Assembly: GCF_020171845.1 (NCBI RefSeq)
Contig: NZ_JAIVAM010000001.1
Span: 62,001-126,000, forward strand
DNA: 64,000 nucleotides
Source: Cytobacillus kochii
GTDB taxonomy: Bacteria; Bacillota; Bacilli; Bacillales; Cytobacillaceae
Reading direction: 5' to 3'
Below the pieces are notes generated by a model. The model searched no databases, had not been told where the DNA came from, and was given only the letters and a program-made list of their open reading frames with translations. The position numbers were made by a program, and so were the translations under genes. Positions 15,994 through 24,826 of the stretch are shown here, in pieces (within the stretch, counting starts at the first letter, position 1; every line of letters begins with the position of its first letter).

Positions 15994-16839
15994 ATGAAAC
16001 TACACATGTTGACCCACCAAGACATTGATGGCATCATCCGACTATCACAATCTGTTGGCTGGGATTATGATCAAGCTGAAGTAACGACTATTTTAAATTC
16101 AAGTAAGGTTTTTGGACATAAAAATGAGGCTAGTGAGGTAGTGTCGTCTGCAGCAATTATTCCATACGGGGAGAAGACTGCTTCGATTGGTATGGTGATT
16201 GTTCAGGAGGAGTACAGAGGAAAGGGGTTAGCAATGGCCTTAATGAAGGAATGTATTGGCCAAGTAGATGAGCAAACAATCATTCAATTAATCGCAACTG
16301 CCAATGGGAGGCCAGTGTATGAAAAAATCGGTTTCCAAATAGCAGGGGCAGTAAAGAAATTGATTGCGCCAACTCATTTTTTAAACAATCATACGCTTAT
16401 ATCCTCGCCACAAGTGGTGCCATTTCAGCAAAAGGATTTTCAAGAAGTGGTTGCCCTAGATGAGAAAGCCTTTGGTGCTAATCGAACAAAGTTTCTCTCG
16501 GAGCGAATCAGGCAAAGTAAAGATTGCCTAGTCCTTAAAAATAAGGAAGGAAAGATAACCGGGTACGGTCTTTCAATTTTTGGTCAAGTTTATACAATTC
16601 TTGGTCCCATCATTGCACCAGATACCCAGTCAGCATTTCAAATCATCAGTCAGCTTAAGAAAAGAGAAGGAAAGGGCGTTAGGATAGATATTTTATCACA
16701 ACAAAACGAGTTGCAGGACCTGCTAGTAGCAGGCGGTTTTGAGTTGATCAATGAGCCACCAATGATGATGTTACATTCAGATAAGATACCAACAAGAACA
16801 GGTCAACTATTTGCCATTGCCTCGCAGGCTTTTGGATAA
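15994..16839 (+). CDS. Tandem GNAT-domain acetyltransferase
   Basis: 281 residues. An N-terminal GNAT domain (about 1-125) has the acetyl-CoA loop VQEEYRGKGLAMALM and GRPVYEKIGF. The second half (about 145-281) has the form of the C-terminal acetyltransferase module (DEKAFGANRTKFLSERIRQS) found in YitH-like two-domain enzymes. It directly follows another acetyltransferase gene (one base between stop and start). The substrate is unknown. Confidence 0.75.
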   Translation: MKLHMLTHQDIDGIIRLSQSVGWDYDQAEVTTILNSSKVFGHKNEASEVVSSAAIIPYGEKTASIGMVIVQEEYRGKGLAMALMKECIGQVDEQTIIQLIATANGRPVYEKIGFQIAGAVKKLIAPTHFLNNHTLISSPQVVPFQQKDFQEVVALDEKAFGANRTKFLSERIRQSKDCLVLKNKEGKITGYGLSIFGQVYTILGPIIAPDTQSAFQIISQLKKREGKGVRIDILSQQNELQDLLVAGGFELINEPPMMMLHSDKIPTRTGQLFAIASQAFG

Positions 16840-16849
16840 ATAATTTAGG

Positions 16850-16981
16850 TTATTCTTTCTTTTCCTTTTCCTTCAATAACGTAATTATTTCTTCATGCAA
16901 TTCATTAGATTTAGCTAATTTACATTCTATAGAAAATAAAGTAGCCATGACAAAGATAAACCCTATTACGGCAATGAACAT
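16850..16981 (-). CDS. 43-residue membrane peptide
   Basis: A short ORF on the minus strand with ribosome site aaaggagc seven bases before its ATG. One N-terminal membrane helix (MFIAVIGFIFVMATLF) is followed by a charged, coiled-coil-like tail rich in Glu and Lys (ELHEEIITLLKEKEKKE). It lies between the convergent acetyltransferase and the TetR gene. Its function is unknown. Confidence 0.55.
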   Translation of the reverse strand: MFIAVIGFIFVMATLFSIECKLAKSNELHEEIITLLKEKEKKE

Positions 16982-17061
16982 ATGGATTGCTCCTTTTTTA
17001 CACCTATTTTATAATGGGACAGGTTTAGATATATAGTGAAAAAGGTAGGGTTTGTAAGGAG

Positions 17062-17676
17062 TTATTGCTTTTTAATCCCAGCAGCATAGAATGGTCCATT
17101 CAGGGTAATGGTGGATAATATATGAGCAATTTCTTCAGGCGTTTCATTCTTATCCCCAAGTAACCATTGTTGCAGGACACCAATATGTGCTGAAGCTATA
17201 TAAGATATTAAGTATTCCCTTGGAACAAGTAGTTGATCTTCTTTAATCAGTGGCCCATTGGGGTCATCGAATAGCTTTTTGAACATAAATTTTTTTACCT
17301 TTGTTTGGAAAGAAAGATCACCTTTTGGTCCTAGAATGGCTTTAAGAAAGTCTTTATGTTGTTCAATGTATTGGAAAATACCTATGATTAGTGAAAACGA
17401 ACCACCAGGATATTGATTGACTTGTTCATATACTTTAGGGATGTTTTTCTGAGCAATCTCAGATAATCCAAGCATAATTTCTTCCTGACATTTATTCATC
17501 AAATCGTATTTATCCTCATAATGGGCATAAAAGGTTCCTCTATTGATTCCGGCTCTTGTTGTAATATCCTTCACTGTTACTGCTTCAAAACCCTTTTCTT
17601 CAATTAATTCTGCAATTGCTTTTCGAATAGCTTGTCTTGTGCGTGTTACCCGTAAATCTTGATTCTTGTTTGTCAA
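17062..17676 (-). CDS. TetR/AcrR family transcriptional regulator
   Basis: 204 residues. The N-terminal HTH is clear: RQAIRKAIAELIEEKGFEAV, then VKDITTRAGINRGTFYAHY, and the rest is the helical ligand-binding domain. It is divergent from a membrane protein/monooxygenase operon 153 bases away and would repress it until an inducer binds. Candidate operators are AACAACgtGTTGTT at 17784-17797 and TGTTC..GAACA at 17712-17727. Confidence 0.88.
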   Translation of the reverse strand: MTNKNQDLRVTRTRQAIRKAIAELIEEKGFEAVTVKDITTRAGINRGTFYAHYEDKYDLMNKCQEEIMLGLSEIAQKNIPKVYEQVNQYPGGSFSLIIGIFQYIEQHKDFLKAILGPKGDLSFQTKVKKFMFKKLFDDPNGPLIKEDQLLVPREYLISYIASAHIGVLQQWLLGDKNETPEEIAHILSTITLNGPFYAAGIKKQ

Positions 17677-17783
17677 AAAAATCCCTCCATAAGCGACAGA
17701 TTATAAGAATATGTTCCATAAAGAACAGAATCTCTCTTTTTGATTATTGAATGGCCAACCTCTTGATATTTATAATTATAACC

Positions 17784-17797
17784 AACAACGTGTTGTT
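17784..17797. promoter_or_regulatory. Candidate TetR operator
   Basis: Perfect 6-2-6 palindrome AACAACGTGTTGTT between the divergent TetR gene and the membrane protein gene, 33 bases before the latter's ATG. A second inverted repeat, TGTTC(N6)GAACA, lies at 17712-17727 nearer the TetR start. Assignment is by position and symmetry only. Confidence 0.45.
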
Positions 17798-17829
17798 TAA
17801 TATTATATCTTAAAAAGGAAGGCGACCAT

Positions 17830-18999
17830 ATGAAAATTTTTAAAGATAAATTAACATTGGCTACACCCATTCTCACATTTGTTATATTGTTTATCTTTTC
17901 ACTGACGTTATTTCCAACAGTCAATCCCACACCTGAAAACTTACCTGTTGCGATAGTCAGTGAGGATGAAGGGATGGAAGTACCTAATCAAGGATCTATC
18001 AATATAGGGGAGACGATGGTTGAAAACATCAGGGAAGCGGGTAGTAGTACAGATGATGATGAAGCTGCAGTGGAGTGGGTCGAGGTAAAGAACAAGGAAA
18101 AAGTAGTAGAAGGTCTCGATAACCAAGAATATTATGCTGCTCTTGTCATACGAAAAGATTTCAGTGAAAAACAAGCTTCATTAAAAACAAATCATCCAGC
18201 AAATCCTGAAATCGATATCATCATTAATCAAGGGATGAATGCCGCTGCCTCCTCTATGGCTAATCAAATGCTTAATCAAATGGTTGATCAATTAAATCAG
18301 CAGTTACGTGAGCAAATTTTTGCGGAGTTAAAAACGGCAGATGCACCTGTCTCTGTTTCACAAGCAGAGGTGTTAGCTGAACCGATTGCAGTGAATCATC
18401 AGAACGTGAATGCGGTTGGAGAAAACAGCGCAAATGGTAATGCACCAGTCTCTTTATTCCAGCCACTTTGGATTGCAGTCATGGCAATTGCAGCAATTTT
18501 GTTTATTGCTGTGAACAAAATGACCGTACATTCACCTAAAGAAAACATTACTATAAAAGTGGGCCAAATTGTAATTGGTCTGTTTGCTTCTTTAATCATT
18601 GGATTTGGTCTGCCATGGTTAGCGGAAGACTTAGTTGGTATGAACATTCCATCATTTATGGATACGGCGTTATTTTTATCAGCTACATCCTTCTGTTTCT
18701 TTTTAATGATCTTAGCTGTTTTATCTTTGTTAGGCATTAAGGGTATTGCTATTTTCGCGCTTCTATTATTCTTTGGCGCCCCATTATTATCTATGGCTCC
18801 TGAGATGATGTCTTCATTCCATCAAACTTGGATCTATTCTTGGTTACCAATGAGATTTCTAGTAGAAGGATTGAGGGAGTTATTCTATTTTGGGCAATCG
18901 TTCTCATGGGATTTGATTTCCGTCCAGTTTTGGATTGGTTTAGTCAGTATAATAGTGATTTTCTTAACAGCACTAAAGTTGAAGCCCAAAAAATTGTGA
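17830..18999 (+). CDS. YhgE/Pip-like ABC-2 type membrane protein
   Basis: 389 residues with the ABC-2 membrane plan: one N-terminal membrane segment (about 12-32), a large extracytoplasmic domain (to about 210), then five or six membrane segments. The start of the outer domain, LPVAIVSEDEGM, is typical of YhgE-like proteins. Such proteins act in export or membrane stress response, with or without an ATPase partner; none is encoded here. The FAD monooxygenase follows 14 bases on and the TetR gene diverges, so the pair looks like an inducible detoxification unit. Confidence 0.75.
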   Translation: MKIFKDKLTLATPILTFVILFIFSLTLFPTVNPTPENLPVAIVSEDEGMEVPNQGSINIGETMVENIREAGSSTDDDEAAVEWVEVKNKEKVVEGLDNQEYYAALVIRKDFSEKQASLKTNHPANPEIDIIINQGMNAAASSMANQMLNQMVDQLNQQLREQIFAELKTADAPVSVSQAEVLAEPIAVNHQNVNAVGENSANGNAPVSLFQPLWIAVMAIAAILFIAVNKMTVHSPKENITIKVGQIVIGLFASLIIGFGLPWLAEDLVGMNIPSFMDTALFLSATSFCFFLMILAVLSLLGIKGIAIFALLLFFGAPLLSMAPEMMSSFHQTWIYSWLPMRFLVEGLRELFYFGQSFSWDLISVQFWIGLVSIIVIFLTALKLKPKKL

Positions 19000-19013
19000 G
19001 GTGAGGGAGTACT

Positions 19014-20507
19014 TTGAACAATCAAGTGTTAATTGTAGGCGCAGGTCCGACGGGGTTATCTTTAGCATTAGGCCTGACTAAACAAAACATTCCATGTAAG
19101 ATTATCGATAAAAATAAGGGACCTGGTGAGGAATCGAGAGCAATGGTCGTTCAGGCAAGGATTCTTGAATTTTACGAACAATTAGGTATTGCTGAGAATG
19201 TTATTGATAAAGGAATGAAAATGAAACATTTACAATTCTTTAAAAGTGTTAAACGGAAAGCAAAATTGAATGTGGAAAATATGGGGGAAGGGCAAAGTCC
19301 CTTTCCATATATTTTAAGCTTGCCGCAAGATGAACATGAAAAGATACTCATTGAGTTACTTGCTGAAAATGGTGTGGAAGTAGCATGGCAAACAAAACTA
19401 GAATCTTTCACGGAAGGTAAAAATGAGGTAAGTACTCTTCTAAATAAGGAAGGACAGAAGTCAAATGAAGTGTTTCAATATGTTTGCGGTTGTGATGGTG
19501 CGCATAGCACAGTGCGAAAGGCTTTAGGTTTTGATTTTATTGGAGGTTCCTATGATCAACTCTTTTATGTGGCAGATGTCTATTGTGAATCAAATGAAAC
19601 AAATGGTTTTCAGATGCGATTATTTGACGGAGGATTTTGTATTATTTTTCCTATTCGTACAACCGGTTCATTTCGTTTGATTGGTATTGTCCCAGAACTA
19701 TTGAAAGAGAAGGACGGATTACAATTTTCCGATATAGCTCCGTATTTACAAGAAAAGTTATCTCTAGTGATAACAAAAGTAAACTGGTTTTCCACTTACA
19801 AAGTCCATCATCGTATGAGTGAGCATTTTCGTAAAGGGCGGATATTTATTGCTGGTGATGCCGGTCATGTTCATAGCCCCGCAGGTGGACAGGGGATGAA
19901 CACAGGTATTGGTGATGCGATCAATCTTTCCTGGAAATTGGGTGCTGTCATCGATGGAAGAATGGATTCGCGTGTTCTTGACTCGTATGAAGAGGAGAGA
20001 ATGGCTTTTGCAAAAACATTAGTCTCAACCACTGACCGCTTATTCTCCATCATGGTCGGTAAAGGCAGGGGGAATCAGATGATTCGAAGTATTGTGCTAC
20101 CTACGCTCATTCCTAAATTGACAAGGTTTGCTGCTGTTAGAAAGATGTTATTCAAAGTGGTTTCACAAATACGGATTCATTATCGTGATTCTATGCTCTC
20201 AACTGGTAAAGTTGGAAAAGTAGCTGCTGGGGATCGCCTACCATGGGTGGCATTTGCTACTGGTACTAACTATGATCTGTTACAGTCTTTTAACTGGCAA
20301 ATACATGTATATGGAGATGTAATATTTAACACAAAGTCTGTTGATATACCTATTACTTCTTTTCCATATTCAAAGATTGTGGAAAAAGCCGGTATAAAAG
20401 AGGGGACAGTCCTTCTGATTCGACCTGATGGTCATGTGGCAGTAGCTTGTGAAGAGGGAGTGGATGCAATCAACGCATACGTTAAAAAATGGCATGTGAG
20501 AATCTGA
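19014..20507 (+). CDS. FAD-dependent aromatic-ring monooxygenase (FAD_binding_3 family)
   Basis: 497 residues starting at TTG 19014 behind gtgaggga. The FAD-binding Rossmann motif VGAGPTGLSLALGL is at residues 6-19, CDGAHSTVRKALG is near 165, and the second FAD motif GDAGHVHSPAGGQGMNTG is near 285. The C-terminal tail is thioredoxin-like as in phenol hydroxylase relatives. The family hydroxylates phenols, polyketides and some antibiotics (TetX, Rox). It shares an operon with a YhgE-like protein under a TetR repressor, so removal of a toxic aromatic compound is inferred. Confidence 0.85.
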   Translation: MNNQVLIVGAGPTGLSLALGLTKQNIPCKIIDKNKGPGEESRAMVVQARILEFYEQLGIAENVIDKGMKMKHLQFFKSVKRKAKLNVENMGEGQSPFPYILSLPQDEHEKILIELLAENGVEVAWQTKLESFTEGKNEVSTLLNKEGQKSNEVFQYVCGCDGAHSTVRKALGFDFIGGSYDQLFYVADVYCESNETNGFQMRLFDGGFCIIFPIRTTGSFRLIGIVPELLKEKDGLQFSDIAPYLQEKLSLVITKVNWFSTYKVHHRMSEHFRKGRIFIAGDAGHVHSPAGGQGMNTGIGDAINLSWKLGAVIDGRMDSRVLDSYEEERMAFAKTLVSTTDRLFSIMVGKGRGNQMIRSIVLPTLIPKLTRFAAVRKMLFKVVSQIRIHYRDSMLSTGKVGKVAAGDRLPWVAFATGTNYDLLQSFNWQIHVYGDVIFNTKSVDIPITSFPYSKIVEKAGIKEGTVLLIRPDGHVAVACEEGVDAINAYVKKWHVRI

Positions 20508-20540
20508 TTCCTCGTGGTAAAGGTTTTATTGAAAATAGTA

Positions 20541-20573
20541 TAGCCCCTAACGCTTCTAGAAGGTGAGGGGCTA
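20541..20573. terminator. Hairpin between convergent genes
   Basis: TAGCCCCT pairs with AGGGGCTA with further pairing inside. It lies between the stop codons of the convergent monooxygenase and ABM-domain genes and probably serves both strands; the T-tracts are poor. Confidence 0.6.
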
Positions 20574-20595
20574 TAGTAATTTTATTAAATCATTG

Positions 20596-20901
20596 TTAGA
20601 CCCCTTTTCCAGCAACAAATTCAAAAGTGCTGACCACTTCGATATTTACAATAATTGGCTTCGCTCGCTTAATTAGGTTTTGAAAAAATTCTAGTGTAAG
20701 TGACTCTTCATGGGCCCCTTTACTTGACCACACTTCATATACATAAACGATATTTTCCTCTTTTTTTGCCGTATTGATAAGATAAATTTGACAAGGCTGA
20801 TGGCGTTCCATTTCTTCAGATGCTTGTAATAGAAGATCAACTAATACCTCACCTTGGTTATCTTTTGTCATAAATTTCGTAAATTGACTATACTGGTTCA
20901 T
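20596..20901 (-). CDS. Antibiotic biosynthesis monooxygenase (ABM)-domain protein
   Basis: 101 residues from the ATG at complement 20899-20901, chosen because aggaggg lies a few bases upstream; an earlier in-frame ATG would start at 20925 ahead of that site. It is a ferredoxin-like dimeric alpha/beta fold protein of ABM type, seen from FTKFMTKDNQGEVLVDLLL and the later VYVYEVWSSKGAHEESL. Members act as cofactor-free oxygenases or small-molecule binders. The substrate is unknown. Confidence 0.75.
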   Translation of the reverse strand: MNQYSQFTKFMTKDNQGEVLVDLLLQASEEMERHQPCQIYLINTAKKEENIVYVYEVWSSKGAHEESLTLEFFQNLIKRAKPIIVNIEVVSTFEFVAGKGV

Positions 20902-21205
20902 GTATATCCCTCCTAATCGTCTCATACTTCATATAGTTCTGCCTTCATAAAACAAAACCCTTGAAAAGATTGGAAATATATTTGTGTTGATCTTTGGCAA
21001 TTCCTGAGGTTTATGTAGGTAAAAAAGAATAGGAGCAAATGGGGTATTCTTTCAGAAAATGAAACAGATCAAGTGTAAAAAGAGGAACTTGAATCCTTGA
21101 TTATGATAAAGAGTTTCAGTATCAGGTTTATTCACTAATTTAAAATCACTTTAAGCTGCATCCAGCGATAATCATTAATACAGCAAGACTAATATGACCT
21201 AATAA

Positions 21206-21652
21206 CAGATCGCTAACTATCTAGATATCGATTGGACGGCTGAAATAGAGGATCATATTATTGCCGGTATTGAGCGCGATAATAAGCGAATTAATGAGGA
21301 GTTGACTCATTGGGTAGTGGCTCAACCTGATGGTACGTACCGATTGTCGGGAGAATGGTTAAATACTGAAAGTGACTTATCCTATTATTTTCGGGCGGAT
21401 CATGTGTATATGGTGTATGAGCGTCCAGAGGGACATGTCATTTTAATCGGGCAAGTCTTACAGAATAAGGATGGGCAATCAGCAAGCTTGATATTAGAAG
21501 AAGGTTTTTATAATGGATTTTTCTTACCGAAAGAGTTATTGGAAGAATTGATTCCATTTACCTTATCCTATGAAACTTTAAAAAACTTAGATGGCGTGGA
21601 ACAACCATATCTTACACAAAAAGATGGTTATCTACAATTACAAACCAAATAA
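21206..21652 (+). pseudogene. Unknown protein, apparently lacking its 5' end
   Basis: The frame opens right after two TAA codons (21200-21205) and runs to 21652, but there is no ATG or GTG. The only common alternative start is TTG 21302, whose AGGAG touches the codon. The protein has an evenly conserved look (LDIDWTAEIEDHIIAG near the open start, then YYFRADHVYMVYERPEGHVI). The family is not recognised. It is probably a 5'-truncated or frameshifted gene; the AT-rich 20902-21205 has only fragments. Confidence 0.4.
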
Positions 21653-21665
21653 GGAGAGAAAAGAG

Positions 21666-22544
21666 ATGTGGAAGAAAATCGTCAGTATATGTGCGGTGTT
21701 ATTTATACTGATAACGTCACAAGCTCATGCACATGTGATGAATGCTGATAATGCTTATAATGATTTAAATTATACAGAGGCAAAAGGTGAGATATTGTTT
21801 ATTACCGCTTTAGGGATGACGAATAGCCAAGACGAAACTGCCACTTTCAGACCAAATGACAGTTTGGCGATGGAAGAATTGGCCGAGTTTGTCGCAGCAT
21901 ATTACCACCTTGAAGGGGAAAATACGGTCCAACAAGTAGTGGAAAAAGGATGGATCTCTTCACTCAAGGGGAACGCGACATTTGCTGATGTAAATGAAGC
22001 TTTTTTTGCAGGTGAACTGGCAATTGAAAATGGTTCTGAGAGCTTAACAAGAGAAGCATTTGCTATGTTTATTAGTGAACATGGAAGTTCGTTAATAGAG
22101 GAGGCTGGCTTTACAGAAGGGCCAGTTGGTCAAGTTGAAGCTGTCGAACAAAAAGAGATAAGTGTTGATGGGAAAGATACTCACCAATATCATATTCAAA
22201 TAGGTGATGAAACAATCATACTTGCTGCTCATCCATATGTAGATGCACCATCTGTTGATCCTACTGTTTGGGAAGGAATGTATGTGACAACTTCATTATT
22301 AATGGAAGACCCTCATGATAACGGTGAAGAGGTGGCCCAGTTCTTATCTATATCTGAAGACCCGCCTGTACAAGAACAAGTAGTGGAGGAAGAAACATCT
22401 TCTATTGATGAAGAGAGTAAGAAAGAAACAGCTGAAGTAGTGGAAGAAGAGAAAGGTAATCATTATGCCAATTGGTTGTTTATCGGATTAGTTGTTGTTG
22501 TCGTTTTTATCGTTGTCGGTTTGTATATGAAGAAAAGGAACTAG
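21666..22544 (+). CDS. Secreted, C-terminally membrane-anchored protein with SLH-like N-terminal region
   Basis: 292 residues from ATG 21666, with aaggagag upstream; a longer frame from 21591 overlaps the preceding ORF. A signal peptide (MWKKIVSICAVLFILITSQA, cleavage near AHA-22) is followed by a region resembling S-layer homology motifs (ILFITALGMTNSQDETATFRP.., then LAMEELAEFVAAYY). An acidic linker rich in Glu precedes a C-terminal membrane helix (LFIGLVVVVVFIVVGLY) and a KKRN stop signal. It should sit on the outer face of the membrane. Its role is unknown. Confidence 0.65.
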   Translation: MWKKIVSICAVLFILITSQAHAHVMNADNAYNDLNYTEAKGEILFITALGMTNSQDETATFRPNDSLAMEELAEFVAAYYHLEGENTVQQVVEKGWISSLKGNATFADVNEAFFAGELAIENGSESLTREAFAMFISEHGSSLIEEAGFTEGPVGQVEAVEQKEISVDGKDTHQYHIQIGDETIILAAHPYVDAPSVDPTVWEGMYVTTSLLMEDPHDNGEEVAQFLSISEDPPVQEQVVEEETSSIDEESKKETAEVVEEEKGNHYANWLFIGLVVVVVFIVVGLYMKKRN

Positions 22545-22559
22545 TTAGAGAGGAAATAT

Positions 22560-22603
22560 AACCGTAACAAGAAACTGATTAAACGTTTCTGTTACGGTTT
22601 TTT
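22560..22603 (+). terminator. Intrinsic terminator of the anchored surface protein gene
   Basis: AACCGTAACA plus GAAAC pairs with GTTTC plus TGTTACGGTT, followed by a T-run ending at 22603. Confidence 0.9.
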
Positions 22604-22759
22604 ATTTGTTTAGAGGTGGCGATAAATTAGTAATATTTGAAGAATTTAACAGATAGTAAGTCGTTCTTATCATTTGTTCACACAAGTTAGAGATGGGTAT
22701 TTAAGATATACGCATACGCATTATTCAAAATGAAGAAAGAGATTGAAAGGCGAGTAGAA

Positions 22760-23450
22760 GAAAGTTGCATGTCACTCAGAAGAAAAAATTCAAACGAGAG
22801 CGAAGCAAAAGAGGAGAGCGAGTCACTCAGATGAGCAAAGCAAAATGAGAGCGAAGCAAAAGGCGATAGCGAGTCACTCAGATGAGCAAAGCAAAATGAG
22901 AGCGCAGCAAAAGGGAAGAGCGAGTCACTCAGATGAGCAAAGCAAAATGAGAGCGCAGCAAAAGGGAAGAGCGAGTCACTCAGATGAGCAAACCAAAACG
23001 AGAGGGAAGCAAAAGGCGATAGCGAGTCACTCAGATGGGCAAAGCAAAATGAGAGGGAAGCAAAAGGGGAGAGCGAGTCACTCAGATGAGCAAACCGAAA
23101 CGAGAGGGAAGCAAAAGGGGAGAGCGAGTCACTCAGATGAGCAAACCGAAACGAGAGCGTAGTAAAAGGCGATAGCGAGTCACTCAGAAGAGCAAACCAA
23201 AACGAGAGGGAAGCAAAAGGGGAGAGCGAGTCACTCAGATGAGCAAAGCAAAATGAGAGGGAAGCAAAAGGCGATAGCGGGTCACTCAGAAGAGCAAACT
23301 GAAATGAGAGCGCAGGAAAAGGAAATAGCGAGTCACTCAGATGAGCAAACCGAAACGAGAGCGCAGTAAAAGGTGATAGCGATTCACTCAAATAAGTAAA
23401 CCAAAATGAGAGCGAAGCAAGAGGAAATAGCGAGTCATACACAAATCCGA
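22760..23450 (+). repeat. 51-bp tandem repeat array B, about 13-14 units
   Basis: The motif GTCACTCAG recurs at 22771, 22822, 22873, 22924, 22975, 23026, 23077, 23128, 23179, 23230, 23281 and 23332, with degenerate copies at 23383 and 23434; the spacing is always 51. Each unit carries GCGAGTCACTCAG, AATGAGAGCG and GCAAAAG. Open frames on both strands result from the 51-base period; neither has a ribosome site, so a protein is unlikely. It lies between the terminator of the surface protein and the ger operon. Confidence 0.92.
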
Positions 23451-23661
23451 AAACAGAAACGAAAGCGTTGCAAATGTAGTTTGCGCGTGTCCTGATTCAA
23501 AAATCACTTCCTTCGGCCACATAAGTAATTTCATTTATTGCTGCATTTAGCCTTCTGTTTCGACCCCTACTCTGCAATTTAACTCCAGTATTTTTGTGAA
23601 TAAACAATTAAACCCCCAAAAAAACAGGTAACTTCCAACTAAATATTAATTTAAGTTAATA

Positions 23662-23691
23662 GGAATAAGCTAGCCGATTAAACAAATAATA
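23662..23691 (+). promoter_or_regulatory. Possible sigma-G type promoter of the ger operon
   Basis: GGAATA at 23662-23667 and AATAATA at 23685-23691 are 17 bases apart and lie 35 bases before the first ger start. This fits loosely with forespore-specific promoters that drive germinant receptor operons. The -10 lacks the usual leading C, so the call is weak. The stretch 23451-23661 otherwise shows nothing. Confidence 0.3.
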
Positions 23692-23725
23692 CCAATATCT
23701 TATGGAAGATAGAGAGGGTGAATCA

Positions 23726-24826
23726 ATGAAGTTTTCTCGCCTTCAACTTGCTTTTGTCATTATTTTATTTATAGGCATATCTAATCATGTGCTCATTTTA
23801 CCCCATTTGTTGGGTTGGGCTAAACGAGATGCTTGGTTAAGCGTATTAATCGCCTACGGTATTATGTTTGTTTGGATATTTCTGTATCAGCTTATTTTAT
23901 CTAAAAACAAGGAAGGCGAACATACCTTTATATGGTTGAAAAAGAGAGTAGGTAATTTTGTTGCTTATAGTATTATGAGTTTGTTTCTCTTGTATTTTAG
24001 TGTTGCTGGTCTTGTTTCATTTTTTGATTTAATCCAATCAGTGCATATTTTTTTCTTGCCATTTACACCTATATGGATTGTCGCTTTACCCTTCATTTTG
24101 TTATGTGTGTGGGCAGCGAGTTCAGGAATCAAAACGATCATCTATACTTCGACCATTCTCTTGCCTTTTGTATGGGGCTTAGGTATGTTTGTCGCGATTG
24201 CGACTTTAGAGGAAAAAGATTATTCATACTTATTGCCGTTATTTGCTGATAAAGACGCTTCTGTTATTGAAGGTGTAATCATCGTGCTAGGTGGGAGTGT
24301 GGATTTACTTATCTTCTTTATCATTCATCACTATTTTGAAAAGAAGATACCATACTGGTATTTAATGTTGTTATTAACTGTATTAACGATACTTATTATG
24401 GGACCAACCATTGGTTCATTAACATCATTTGGTCCAAGTATGGCTGCTAATATGCGGTTTCCTGCATTTGAACAATGGAGACTGGTTTCAATTGGGGATT
24501 TAATATCCCATGTGGATGCTTTAGCGGTGTTTCAATTATTAAGTGGTGTAACCATCAGAGTCTCACTTTGTTTATTTCTTATTCCGGAAATAATTCATAT
24601 TCAAAAAAAGTGGTGGAAGGTTATTCTTATCACTTTAACAGCCCTTATCTTATATGGCATCGTTTCCTTACAGACGAGCGATATCATTGTTTTTCATATT
24701 ATTAAACATTATTTTTACAAGGTTGCCCTATCTTTTGGGGTGTTTATGACCCTTATTTTATTGTTCGTTAGCTATCTTCCTAGCCGAAAGGGTGAAAAAG
24801 AGTATGACCGTGGAAAGTCGATATAA
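23726..24826 (+). CDS. gerAB: Germinant receptor B subunit (GerAB/GerBB family permease)
   Basis: 366 residues with about ten membrane segments, of the spore germination permease family within the APC superfamily. The start at ATG 23726 follows agagagggtg; an upstream ATG at 23702 is in frame but lies before that site. In germinant receptors the B subunit is the germinant-binding integral protein of the spore inner membrane. It is the first gene of a B-A-C operon and overlaps the A subunit gene by 23 bases. The germinant is not predictable. Confidence 0.85.
   Translation: MKFSRLQLAFVIILFIGISNHVLILPHLLGWAKRDAWLSVLIAYGIMFVWIFLYQLILSKNKEGEHTFIWLKKRVGNFVAYSIMSLFLLYFSVAGLVSFFDLIQSVHIFFLPFTPIWIVALPFILLCVWAASSGIKTIIYTSTILLPFVWGLGMFVAIATLEEKDYSYLLPLFADKDASVIEGVIIVLGGSVDLLIFFIIHHYFEKKIPYWYLMLLLTVLTILIMGPTIGSLTSFGPSMAANMRFPAFEQWRLVSIGDLISHVDALAVFQLLSGVTIRVSLCLFLIPEIIHIQKKWWKVILITLTALILYGIVSLQTSDIIVFHIIKHYFYKVALSFGVFMTLILLFVSYLPSRKGEKEYDRGKSI

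Noticed and set aside
22687..23442. A 251-codon frame on the minus strand and a 105-codon frame on the plus strand
   Set aside because: Both arise from the 51-bp repeat array, whose period is a multiple of three. There is no ribosome site and the frames overlap on opposite strands.
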